Shown here one piece after another: positions 54,953 through 62,706 of a stretch of 64,000 nt of DNA. The position numbers and the translations under genes were made by a program. This DNA comes from Polluticoccus soli (GTDB taxonomy: Bacteria; Bacteroidota; Bacteroidia; Chitinophagales; Chitinophagaceae). The stretch covers positions 1,116,001-1,180,000 of the forward strand of contig NZ_JARJHT010000001.1 in NCBI RefSeq assembly GCF_029269745.1, given 5' to 3'. Under the pieces are notes generated by a model, which was not told the origin of the DNA, did not search any database, and saw only the letters and a program-made list of their open reading frames with translations. How positions within the stretch are numbered: position 1 is the first letter of the stretch; each line of letters starts with the position of its first letter.

Positions 54953-54982
54953 AATAAAGGCTGCCGGATGGCAGCCTTTATT
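54953..54982. terminator. Terminator between dxs and the OMP block
   Basis: Perfect stem AATAAAGGCTGCC / GGCAGCCTTTATT with loop GGAT. The GGCTGCCGGATGGCAGCC core is repeated identically at 57757-57782. Confidence 0.85.
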
Positions 54983-55620
54983 TATTTGAATTTAACTGTC
55001 ATACCTGCATTATACTTCAATGAATATTCCGCAACCAAGCCCGATGTACTAATAAAGGATGGAACATTAAAAATAAGATTGGTTCCAATACCAAAATTGC
55101 TTGTGAAATACACGCCTCTAAACATTCTCGCCCGCAAACCTACGCCAACGATATTATCGAATGCCCAAAGATTGTTGAGTTCCGTGTAATCACGCCGCAC
55201 TATTTCATAAAGCCCATTATTTAGTGTATCAAATACATACTCTACATGAGTGCGTTTAAAGCTGCTCGCACCACTGGTGCGAGCTGTTAGCTCATAAAAT
55301 GCGTAAGTATTTACATTCTCGGATTTAAAAATTTGTAGATCGCGTTGTATGTTTCCGGTCAAACCAATATACTGATGTAATTCTCGGCCGTAAAACCGTT
55401 GGTGCAAGTACAGGTCAGGGTTTCGATCCGGCACTTTCCGATTATTAAAGTGTACAGTGACTCCTCCGTTGACCGTATATAACGGACTAATTTTCCCCCC
55501 ATAAGTAATGCCGCAATACCAGCCCAAATCTGACATGTTATAAGGCAGAATACTCAAATATTTTTGACCTTTTGCTGTCAAAATGCAGACAGTGAGCAGA
55601 AATGTAGAAACTAATCTCAT
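54982..55620 (-). CDS. Outer-membrane beta-barrel protein, 212 aa
   Basis: Signal peptide MRLVSTFLLTVCILTAKGQ. The remainder alternates short hydrophobic and polar segments with aromatic residues at strand ends, and finishes EYSLKYNAGMTVKFK, typical of small eight- to ten-stranded barrels. No named family is recognised. It has the same type of ending and layout as the gene directly upstream (55621), which it abuts without a gap, so the two look like diverged tandem paralogues. It is AT-richer than the dxs gene next to it. Confidence 0.7.
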   Translation of the reverse strand: MRLVSTFLLTVCILTAKGQKYLSILPYNMSDLGWYCGITYGGKISPLYTVNGGVTVHFNNRKVPDRNPDLYLHQRFYGRELHQYIGLTGNIQRDLQIFKSENVNTYAFYELTARTSGASSFKRTHVEYVFDTLNNGLYEIVRRDYTELNNLWAFDNIVGVGLRARMFRGVYFTSNFGIGTNLIFNVPSFISTSGLVAEYSLKYNAGMTVKFK

Positions 55621-56286
55621 CTATTTGAATTTATATCGAACTCCCACTTGATAATGGCCTATGATGTGATCGAATGTATTGGAGTAAATCCGTAAAAATG
55701 GCGTTGAGTAATAATAAGAACGAGTAAATGACTCCCCAACGCCCACCCGACTCGTTAACGACAAACGGTCGGTCATTTTTATTTTTGCGCCTAATCCGAA
55801 TGTCAGCTGAGCATATTTTGCAAAATAGTATGGTCCAAACCCATTTACTAACGTATACTCCAAAAGATTTCCTGCATTGTCGTATCCTGTAGGTATGTAA
55901 AAATAATTCAATAGCTTAATACTTCCGCCATTGGCATCTACAAAAAAGTACGGTTCAAAATGTTCATTCCATTTGTAGAACCGTTCGTACCCAACATTAA
56001 AATGGATATGGTCATACCAATCTCGCGCAAACCCGTTTGTTCGGTACACATCATTGGTTATCGAATAACGTTGCTTGGTAAAATTCATATGCGTCGCGAT
56101 ACCAACATACCATGCGTGTTTTTTTGATTGTAAATGATAGGATAACCTCATGTCGCGTCCCATTACGTAATTAGAAATAGGCGCTAGTTCAAGCCAATGG
56201 CTCATCGAACGGTTAGCAGTATCTTGTGCGGTACCTTCCGTTATTGAGGCGTATATCAAAAGGATTGTAAAAAATATTCTTTTCAT
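55621..56286 (-). CDS. Outer-membrane beta-barrel protein, 221 aa
   Basis: Signal peptide MKRIFFTILLIYASITEGTAQ. The mature part is a beta-barrel-like sequence with many Tyr/Phe strand ends and ends HYQVGVRYKFK. Segments such as GLGAKIKMTDRLSLTSRVGV parallel GVGLRARMFRGVYFTSNFGI of the downstream gene. No specific substrate or partner can be named. It sits 50 bp after the 421-aa lipoprotein gene and abuts the next barrel gene; the three are probably one transcript. Confidence 0.7.
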   Translation of the reverse strand: MKRIFFTILLIYASITEGTAQDTANRSMSHWLELAPISNYVMGRDMRLSYHLQSKKHAWYVGIATHMNFTKQRYSITNDVYRTNGFARDWYDHIHFNVGYERFYKWNEHFEPYFFVDANGGSIKLLNYFYIPTGYDNAGNLLEYTLVNGFGPYYFAKYAQLTFGLGAKIKMTDRLSLTSRVGVGESFTRSYYYSTPFLRIYSNTFDHIIGHYQVGVRYKFK

Positions 56287-56336
56287 GTAATGATAGCTAA
56301 AGCCGGTTTCCCGGCTCTAGCAAAATAGATAAAAGG

Positions 56337-57602
56337 TTACTGTTTTTTATAAAAATTCATTTCTGATTCATATTGGCCTGTCGCAAATACGTCACTGCCA
56401 TTAGCATTCCATATTGCAGTCGACATACTGCCGTCCAAAAACCACGAGGAATTATCATTACAGTCGGCTGCCTTATAGAAATAAGTGTCCTCGCTTTCAA
56501 ACATTCTGCCTTGTATTGTTCGGGCCTCATTATTAATCTTCGCAGATCCGATGTTACGCTTGCCTTCCAGCCAATCTCTTTCATAGGTGTTCCATAACAT
56601 ACACATGCGGCTATCTGAGGAGATTGCTCCGCTTATAGCTACATCCATAAAGTAGGCAAATGTAAAGTTTACGGTATGCCATGTTCCATTGGCGGAACTT
56701 TTACTGATCTCTTTAATTAGCTTAAAATCATCGCCAACAAACGCAACGCCGCCAGCGGCAGTATAAGGACTTTCCGTCAAATAGCTCCAGCCTGGTGCAT
56801 TAGTGGAATATCGAATCGCCGCTGTGTAGCATACTTCTGATGTGTTATCCAAGTTCTCGTGAGCCTTATACACGTTAAAACTTTTAATGCCAATCCGGTT
56901 GCTTGCATCCCAAGTAAAATTACCTGTTATTTTTGACGCAGATCCTAGGGTCGGCGTCTGCTTGTCACTAGTAAAGTAAACACCGATATTAAGGATAAAC
57001 ATACCGGTCCCGGTTCCTTCAGTTTCCGAAACTTTGACGAGAGTAAAATTAGGCTCTGCTGCATCCTGCTCTATATCCCAACCTAAATATTGGTCGTGAT
57101 AGCCAGTTTCATCTGGCATTTCGACACCAAACGTCAGTATGGGTTGTTCTGTGCCATCTGAATTGACTAATGTTGGTACATTCACTTCCAGATGTGCTGC
57201 ATCATCTGACTTGCTCAGAGCTGTCTCTATTTTTTCGACGCTGGTAAAGTCGTATTCTACACCTGTAGGCAGATTGTTAGCCAAATAGTCATCAACATCG
57301 TCTTCAAGTCCAGAAAACTCCGAAAATACATCTGTTACAGGGATGCTTTCATAATCAGACGCACTACATGCATTGTGAATGAAGCTAGCTATTTCTGGCG
57401 TCAAAAAATGTCGGAAAGCATTTGCAAAGCAATAACGCGCGATCAATTTTTTCTCCATGTCTGCATCATTGTAATCAGAAATAATTTCCATTGGCGTCTG
57501 CGAAACGGTACGCAGGGAAATGCTTCGTGCAACCGTGTGCGGATTTGGTTGGGGTGCTTTCTCCAGTTGTGATTTCTTACAGGACAGCACTGACATAAAC
57601 AT
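56337..57602 (-). CDS. Unknown exported protein, 421 aa
   Basis: The frame begins MFMSVLSCKKSQ. V-L-S-C looks like the end of a lipoprotein signal, but the hydrophobic part is only about six residues and an in-frame stop (TAA) lies directly before the ATG, so the signal appears cut short. The rest has no recognised domain: helical about 60-110 (KLIARYCFANAFRHFLTPEI), then a Thr/Ser/aromatic-rich beta region to the end. Codon use is AT-rich compared with the flanking housekeeping genes. It is first in a probable transcript with two barrel proteins. Function unknown. Confidence 0.65.
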   Translation of the reverse strand: MFMSVLSCKKSQLEKAPQPNPHTVARSISLRTVSQTPMEIISDYNDADMEKKLIARYCFANAFRHFLTPEIASFIHNACSASDYESIPVTDVFSEFSGLEDDVDDYLANNLPTGVEYDFTSVEKIETALSKSDDAAHLEVNVPTLVNSDGTEQPILTFGVEMPDETGYHDQYLGWDIEQDAAEPNFTLVKVSETEGTGTGMFILNIGVYFTSDKQTPTLGSASKITGNFTWDASNRIGIKSFNVYKAHENLDNTSEVCYTAAIRYSTNAPGWSYLTESPYTAAGGVAFVGDDFKLIKEISKSSANGTWHTVNFTFAYFMDVAISGAISSDSRMCMLWNTYERDWLEGKRNIGSAKINNEARTIQGRMFESEDTYFYKAADCNDNSSWFLDGSMSTAIWNANGSDVFATGQYESEMNFYKKQ

Positions 57603-57756
57603 TTACATATAAAAGGTTTTAGTGAAACAATGCGCAGAAATTAAGCTCTGCCGTTAAACGCCAATACCGTTAAAACACGGTATTTTTTTAGCGGTGAACG
57701 TAAGCTGTTGATTGTCAAAAAAGATTTTTCCCAAGTACGATGGTAAAGCAAAAAAA

Positions 57757-57782
57757 TAAAGGCTGCCGGATGGCAGCCTTTT
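57757..57782. terminator. Terminator upstream of the 421-aa gene, after the 57800 gene
   Basis: Stem AAAGGCTGCC / GGCAGCCTTT with loop GGAT, followed by T-rich sequence. It has the same core as 54953-54982, in the same orientation. It probably terminates the minus-strand gene ending at 57800. Confidence 0.8.
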
Positions 57783-57799
57783 CTATTTATTTAAAGTCA

Positions 57800-58405
57800 T
57801 TAAAAACTATACCGCACACCCACCGATACCGGGAAATAAACATCCGAATAACCCACTACTTCTGTAGTTGTGAACGTGCCAGTACCTGTGCCATTCTCAT
57901 GTATAACTGTAACAGTTCCCGACATATGTTTGAACCGCACGCCAGCTTCTAGGTTAAGGCCAAAACGTTTGCCGAGATTATACACACCACCAACCTGCGC
58001 ACCACTTACAAAACCATTCATGCTCGGTCCGTATAACCAGCTAGCACTTTGCTCACGCACGTAACCCGCTACACCGCCACTGTATGCATAAAACTTCCGG
58101 AACGCAACTTTGTAATTGACAACCGCCTGCGGCGACAGCCACCAGCCATCTATAGCTAGCACGCCGCCTTCTACAATAAGACCTGCCTGTACAGTTTTGA
58201 AATTGCGATAAACACTTACCGAATTTCTGCCCAAGACAAACATGTCGTCATAGAAAACCAAATTGTCATCAGTACTAAACGCAATAGAATTATTCAATCC
58301 AACTTCCCACTTCAACGGTTTCTGTGCAGCCGATGAATCCGGTGCCACCTCTTGTGCAAAAACACCAAACGGCAACAACAACAGGGGTAATAGTATCTTC
58401 TTCAT
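57800..58405 (-). CDS. Outer-membrane beta-barrel protein, about 201 aa
   Basis: Start at 58405 (MKKILLPLLLLPFGVFAQ), which gives a signal peptide; the longer frame from 58459 adds no plausible sequence. A short linker (EVAPDSSAAQKP) leads to a barrel domain starting LKWEVGLNNSIAF and ending VYFPVSVGVRYSF. No named family is recognised beyond the small porin/OmpW-like type. It is a single gene ending at the terminator at 57757, next to two other barrel-encoding loci. Confidence 0.7.
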   Translation of the reverse strand: MKKILLPLLLLPFGVFAQEVAPDSSAAQKPLKWEVGLNNSIAFSTDDNLVFYDDMFVLGRNSVSVYRNFKTVQAGLIVEGGVLAIDGWWLSPQAVVNYKVAFRKFYAYSGGVAGYVREQSASWLYGPSMNGFVSGAQVGGVYNLGKRFGLNLEAGVRFKHMSGTVTVIHENGTGTGTFTTTEVVGYSDVYFPVSVGVRYSF

Positions 58406-58466
58406 TTGTTTGAGCTTATAGTTAATAAGACGGAAATTAAGGGAAAACAGTTTGTACAACAGAGTT

Positions 58467-58562
58467 ACCCCCTATCCCCCTAAAGGGGGAACTCAATATT
58501 ACCGAAGTCCGCCCATGGCGGACATGTGCAAAATGGCTTCCTCCTTTAGGGGGATAGGGGGT
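58467..58562. repeat. Palindromic intergenic repeat element
   Basis: Outer arms of 24 nt (58467-58490 and 58539-58562) beginning ACCCCCTATCCCCC are inverted repeats with one mismatch. Inside is a second perfect inverted repeat GTCCGCC-CAT-GGCGGAC (58507-58523). It contains no gene. The C-rich and GGACAT...AAAATGG features recur inside the CDS at 60469-61770, so it probably belongs to a dispersed family. Confidence 0.75.
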
Positions 58563-58568
58563 GTAAAA

Positions 58569-58596
58569 AGCCCGCGTATTTTTTAATACGCGGGCT
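58569..58596 (-). terminator. Terminator of the 58620 gene
   Basis: Perfect stem AGCCCGCGTATT / AATACGCGGGCT with a T loop and a T-run on the minus strand, 24 bp past the stop at 58620. Confidence 0.85.
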
Positions 58597-58619
58597 CAAC
58601 CATTCTCACCTTATCACCC

Positions 58620-59297
58620 TCACCTTATCATATAGCCGACGGTTATACCCATTCCGGCATGTTTCATTGTATTAGCAGTCGGGTCTACATCAACAAACCC
58701 GTACGATGCATGTACACGTGTATAGAATCCTTTCAAGAGCTCGTAGCCTGCCTGAACGCCTACACCTGCATCCAGCGGCGTAAAATCATCTCCTGGCTGA
58801 TAACCAACCCAGGCCGGCAGCAATACCTGTGTGGTAGTCTGACCATTGGGTCTCGTTGTTACACGATTAAAACCTATCAAACCTCCCCAGGCCATGGCCA
58901 CATACGGACCGCCACCAAAGAACCACCTGTTGGCATTAGCCGTTTGAATGTTGTATAAGATATGGATCGGCACTTCTACATAATCCAGGCGTACATATCC
59001 ATCGGTTGTTTGTGTTATGAGAGCACCATTATCACCCGATGTCTTTGTATATTTTATGTTGCCGCCACGCGCACTATAAAACGCACCTGTCATGATCGAA
59101 ATCTTATCGCTTAACCCTTCATCTATTACTACACCACCGCGAAAACCAACACGCAACGGAGACTCTGTATTGACGCCACTCATGGTAGCGCGCAACGTAT
59201 TCAGGTTAACACCTGCTTCAAAACCTATCCCCTGCGCCAGCATCTGTATAGCCGGTAGTAGCATCACCAAAACAAAAAGTATCCGTTTCTTCATCAC
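58620..59297 (-). CDS. PorT-family outer-membrane beta-barrel protein
   Basis: 225 aa. Signal peptide MMKKRILFVLVMLLPAIQML ending at LAQ. The mature barrel starts GIGFEAGVNLNTL, continues with GFRGGVVIDEGLSDKISIMT and LDYVEVPIHILYN, and ends MGITVGYMIR. The G-x-x-G-x-N-L and Y-x-E-V-P-x-x motifs are those of the Bacteroidota PorT/outer-membrane beta-barrel family. That family includes the T9SS protein PorT, but many members are of unknown role; this one cannot be assigned to T9SS. It is a single gene with its own terminator. Confidence 0.8.
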   Translation of the reverse strand: MMKKRILFVLVMLLPAIQMLAQGIGFEAGVNLNTLRATMSGVNTESPLRVGFRGGVVIDEGLSDKISIMTGAFYSARGGNIKYTKTSGDNGALITQTTDGYVRLDYVEVPIHILYNIQTANANRWFFGGGPYVAMAWGGLIGFNRVTTRPNGQTTTQVLLPAWVGYQPGDDFTPLDAGVGVQAGYELLKGFYTRVHASYGFVDVDPTANTMKHAGMGITVGYMIR

Positions 59298-59364
59298 CCT
59301 GTCTTTACACCGATGATGAACGGATAAAACCCTTGCCCTAAAATGTTGGAATTGTGTTAAAGCA

Positions 59365-60327
59365 CTAATTCACCTTGTCGGGGTCACCCATCTTACCCGA
59401 CTGGTAATCGTTGATACACTGCATGATCTGCTGCTCGTTATTCATCACAAAAGGTCCGTATGAATACACTGGTTCGTTCATGGGCTGGCCACCCAGCAGG
59501 AACACCTCAGCGCCTTCCTCAGCGTAGAGGTTGATGTTGCTTTGTCCACGTTCGTATAGCGCGAGCTGGTTGGGCTTCAGCGCATGTTGTCCTTCTAATT
59601 CCACACCGCCGCTTACTGCATAGATAAAAGCGTTGTGCGCAGGATCGGTGGGAATGTTGAGCCTGGCTTGTTTGTTGAGCTTCAGGTAATAATAAAATGT
59701 AGGCGTGAATGTCTTGATGTTGGACTTATAACCGAACAGCTCACCTAACACTACGCGACCAGTAAAATCTTTTTTGATGATGGTGGGCATGTGGTCGTCG
59801 CGAAATACTGTAGTGGTTGGATCATCAAGTTTATAAGCAGCTGGCATGTTCAGCCATATCTGGAAGCCGTGGATCTTACCACCTTCTTCTTTCAATCGCT
59901 GCCCGCTTTCTTCCATATGTATCGCACCACGGCCTGAGCTGAACATCATGTACTCGCCAGTCTGTATCTGGAAGTCGTAGTTCAAACTGTCTTTATGATG
60001 TCCGCTACCTGAAAGAAAATAAGTGGTAGGTATCACACCTGCATGCGGATGCGCATTCACGCGCAGGGCATCGCTTCCGGGTTTGATGTCTACAGGGCCA
60101 AACTCGTCGAACAACACAAAAGGCGAAACATGATCGAGATGATCTCCGGCAAAGGCGCGCATTACAGGCAGCGTACCCACTTTGGTGTGGTCAGCATTCA
60201 GCACACGATACACCTTGCGGTTACCCTTCGACGAATACATGCCCGACTGCCCCAACAGCAGCGACGGTGCAGCCACCGATACACCCAGTATGGCAGAGCC
60301 CCTTAGAAATTTGCGCCTCGACATCAT
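59365..60327 (-). CDS. Pirin family protein with Tat signal peptide
   Basis: 320 aa. The N-terminus MMSRRKFLRGSAILGVSVAA has the twin-arginine motif SRRKFLRG followed by a hydrophobic stretch and an Ala-rich cleavage region, so it is predicted to be exported folded. The pirin cupin domain includes the metal-ligand region NAHPHAGVIPTTYFLSG and GRGAIHMEES, and the C-terminal cupin repeat has GGVELEGQHALKPNQLALYE. Pirins are iron-binding, with quercetinase or regulatory roles in the cytosol; a periplasmic member is unusual, and its activity is not known. It is a single gene. Confidence 0.85.
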   Translation of the reverse strand: MMSRRKFLRGSAILGVSVAAPSLLLGQSGMYSSKGNRKVYRVLNADHTKVGTLPVMRAFAGDHLDHVSPFVLFDEFGPVDIKPGSDALRVNAHPHAGVIPTTYFLSGSGHHKDSLNYDFQIQTGEYMMFSSGRGAIHMEESGQRLKEEGGKIHGFQIWLNMPAAYKLDDPTTTVFRDDHMPTIIKKDFTGRVVLGELFGYKSNIKTFTPTFYYYLKLNKQARLNIPTDPAHNAFIYAVSGGVELEGQHALKPNQLALYERGQSNINLYAEEGAEVFLLGGQPMNEPVYSYGPFVMNNEQQIMQCINDYQSGKMGDPDKVN

Positions 60328-60438
60328 AGTGGCCTAAAGTTAGACTATTTGTAGGCAATAAATTCTTCAACTATTGTTGATACATGTATAAGCAGCAACT
60401 ATAGTCAATATACAGAAACAATTAAATGATATTTTACG

Positions 60439-60446
60439 TATATTTG
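60439..60446 (+). promoter_or_regulatory. Candidate -7 box of the terminase-like gene
   Basis: TATATTTG fully matches TAnnTTTG, 22 nt before the ATG at 60469. No clear -33 element is seen. Confidence 0.4.
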
Positions 60447-60468
60447 CTATAATAAAACCTATCCTATC

Positions 60469-61770
60469 ATGAAACAACAACATGAAAAATTCGTGGAAGC
60501 CATGGCCGAACATGGCGACCCTGTCAAAGCCTACCTCGCAGCTTATCCCAATGCAAAAGAATCTTCAGCACGCTCGGCGACTTACCGCCTGCTGCAAGAC
60601 CCCGAGATCGCCCAAGCAGTAACCTTTGATGCAAAGCGCATGCACAAAAAAGCAAAAGCAGCAGCTATTAAAAAAGGCACCAAACGCGTCACCCAGCAAC
60701 TGGCCGACATCCAAAGTCGTCGCGAGGTGCTTGCGCAGATGATCTTCGGGACTGTAAAGCGCAAACGTTTCTTCAAAATCGATGGCGAGGTCATTTGGGT
60801 CGAAGATGATATTCCTTCACAATCGGTATTGCGAGCCATAGAGCTCGATTGTAAACTGGAAGCCGGCTTCGACTGGACAGGTCGCAGAACTACTACCGAA
60901 AAAAAGGAAAAACAGGAGCCTGCAAAACCCGGACCCGACAACCCAATAGAACCGGACCTGAAAGACATAACAGGTGTCGTCATATTAATAGGTGACACCC
61001 TTTTTGAGAAAAAGGATGCTGAATGGATAGAACGCTACACTGCCTGGAAAAACGCCAATCCTGAAAAAGTGAAAGAATGGACGGTAGAAACAAAGGAACG
61101 CTCAGACCACTATATAGCATTGGACGAGGACTATGGGGGACTGCAAAAGAACTGGAAGCATAATGGCAATCACAGCCTTATCATGATAATGCGCTTTGCC
61201 AATGGTCTGCCCCGCGGCCCATTCATCCCCGGCCAAAGCCGCTACTTCACCTCCTACGACGACCAGCACGCCGCCTACGGCACCAAACCCTACAACTACC
61301 ACGAGCTAAAACAGAAGGAAAAAGCTGACAGCACCCCCAACTCCCCCTTGGAACTTAGCGACAGCGATCTCATGAGCGCAGCGAATAACTCCGGGGGACA
61401 TTTTGTCGAAGGCAAAATCCCTATTTCCCCCTTGGAAGGGGGACATTTTGTCGAAGACAAAATGGGGGGATGTCCGCACAATGCCGGACAGACAACACAA
61501 GAAAACCTACAATCCAATCAACAAAATGCAACAATCCAACTACCCCCAAACCCGCCACAGTCCGCAAATATTTTAGAAAACCGGAAACTGTACCACACCA
61601 GCGATGAGCTTTGGGAAGCCTATCGCGCCGCCCTGCCCGCATGGCCCCACATGGCCGAAAAAACTAAGCGCAGTGTCGAACAAATGTTCCGGAATTCCTC
61701 TATGTCTCAGCAACGCCGGCTGTTATGGCTTAAACTGGGCGCCCGGGATGACAAAAACAGCGCGGCCTAA
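60469..61770 (+). CDS. Terminase-small-subunit-like DNA-binding protein with repeat insertion
   Basis: 433 aa. Residues about 1-60 (KFVEAMAEHGDPVKAYLAAY, then SARSATYRLLQDPEIAQAV) have the helix-turn-helix pattern of phage terminase small subunits. A basic helical linker follows, then a region of unknown type. About 285-345 is a low-complexity segment produced by palindromic DNA repeats read in frame (GGHFVEGKI, then GGHFVEDKM). The C-terminal end (LWEAYRAALPAWPHMAEKTK) is helical. No other phage gene lies nearby, so it is a lone, perhaps domesticated, relative. It probably binds DNA; the function is unknown. Confidence 0.65.
   Translation: MKQQHEKFVEAMAEHGDPVKAYLAAYPNAKESSARSATYRLLQDPEIAQAVTFDAKRMHKKAKAAAIKKGTKRVTQQLADIQSRREVLAQMIFGTVKRKRFFKIDGEVIWVEDDIPSQSVLRAIELDCKLEAGFDWTGRRTTTEKKEKQEPAKPGPDNPIEPDLKDITGVVILIGDTLFEKKDAEWIERYTAWKNANPEKVKEWTVETKERSDHYIALDEDYGGLQKNWKHNGNHSLIMIMRFANGLPRGPFIPGQSRYFTSYDDQHAAYGTKPYNYHELKQKEKADSTPNSPLELSDSDLMSAANNSGGHFVEGKIPISPLEGGHFVEDKMGGCPHNAGQTTQENLQSNQQNATIQLPPNPPQSANILENRKLYHTSDELWEAYRAALPAWPHMAEKTKRSVEQMFRNSSMSQQRRLLWLKLGARDDKNSAA
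61393..61463 (+). repeat. Palindromic repeat pair inside the coding sequence
   Basis: A 26-bp sequence starting GGGGGACATTTTGTCGAAG occurs at 61393-61418 and 61438-61463 with one difference, 45 bp apart and so in frame. The second copy contains the perfect palindrome ATTTTGTC-GAA-GACAAAAT. TTCCCCCTTGGAAGGGGG lies between the copies. Confidence 0.8.
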
Positions 61771-61819
61771 CCCCCGCTTGGCAGTTTTTTAATACATTTA
61801 CCCCCAAATTAAACAGTTC

Positions 61820-62659
61820 ATGTCTCATCAACTACTTAAAGGAAAGAAAGGAATCATTTTCGGAGCACTCGACGAACGCTCGATCGCATGGAAAACTGCG
61901 CTGCGCGTGGTAGAAGAAGGCGGTGAGATCATCCTGTCGAACGCACCGATAGCGCTGCGCATGGGCAAGATCAACGAGCTGGCCAAAATGTGCAACAATG
62001 CACCTGTAATAGGCGCAGACGCTACCTCGATAGCCGACCTGGAAAACCTGATGCAGAAGAGCATGGAACACTTCGGTGGTAAGATGGACTTCGTCCTGCA
62101 CTCAATAGGCATGTCGCCAAACGTGCGCAAGAACATTGGCTACACCGATACCAACTACGATAACTTCCTGAAAACACTGGATATATCTGCACTGTCGCTG
62201 CACAAAGTGCTGCAGACCGCTATGAAGACCGACGCCCTCAACGAGTGGTCATCGGTGGTAGCGCTGTCTTACATCGCTGCACAACGCACCTTCCCAGGCT
62301 ATAATGACATGGCTGAGGCTAAAGCGCTGCTCGAAAGCATTGGCCGCAGCTTCGGTTACCACTACGGCTTTGCCCGCAAAGTGCGCGTGAATACTGTATC
62401 GCAGTCGCCAACGGTTACTACCGCAGGTTCGGGCGTATCAGGCTTCGATGTATTCTACGACTATGCTGATAAAATGTCACCACTGGGCAACGCCCCTGCA
62501 GATGACTGCGCTAATTTCTGCGTAGCCCTCTTCAGCGATATGACCAAGTACATAACCATGCAGAACCTGTTCCACGATGGCGGCTTCTCTAACACAGGTG
62601 TTAGCCAGCCAATCGTTGAAAAGATGCAGGCTACTATGCAGGCAGAGTCAGCAGGCTAA
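61820..62659 (+). CDS. fabI: Enoyl-[acyl-carrier-protein] reductase (NADH)
   Basis: A 279-aa short-chain-dehydrogenase-type reductase that completes each round of fatty-acid elongation. The start KGKKGIIFGALDERSIAWKT carries the FabI glycine-Ala variant of the Rossmann motif. VLHSIGMSPN is present. The catalytic Tyr-x6-Lys is in GYNDMAEAKALLES near residue 160. The segment SPTVTTAGSGVSGFDVFYDY is longer than in E. coli FabI but usual in Bacteroidota. It starts 49 bp after the terminase-like gene and 47 bp before porQ. Confidence 0.95.
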   Translation: MSHQLLKGKKGIIFGALDERSIAWKTALRVVEEGGEIILSNAPIALRMGKINELAKMCNNAPVIGADATSIADLENLMQKSMEHFGGKMDFVLHSIGMSPNVRKNIGYTDTNYDNFLKTLDISALSLHKVLQTAMKTDALNEWSSVVALSYIAAQRTFPGYNDMAEAKALLESIGRSFGYHYGFARKVRVNTVSQSPTVTTAGSGVSGFDVFYDYADKMSPLGNAPADDCANFCVALFSDMTKYITMQNLFHDGGFSNTGVSQPIVEKMQATMQAESAG

Positions 62660-62706
62660 GGAACGGGAACAGCAATATTTTGAACCTATAACACGTTTTA
62701 AGCATT

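Noticed and set aside
60469-61770. Prophage remnant
   Set aside because: Only one terminase-small-subunit-like gene is present; no integrase, capsid, portal or attachment repeats are visible nearby.
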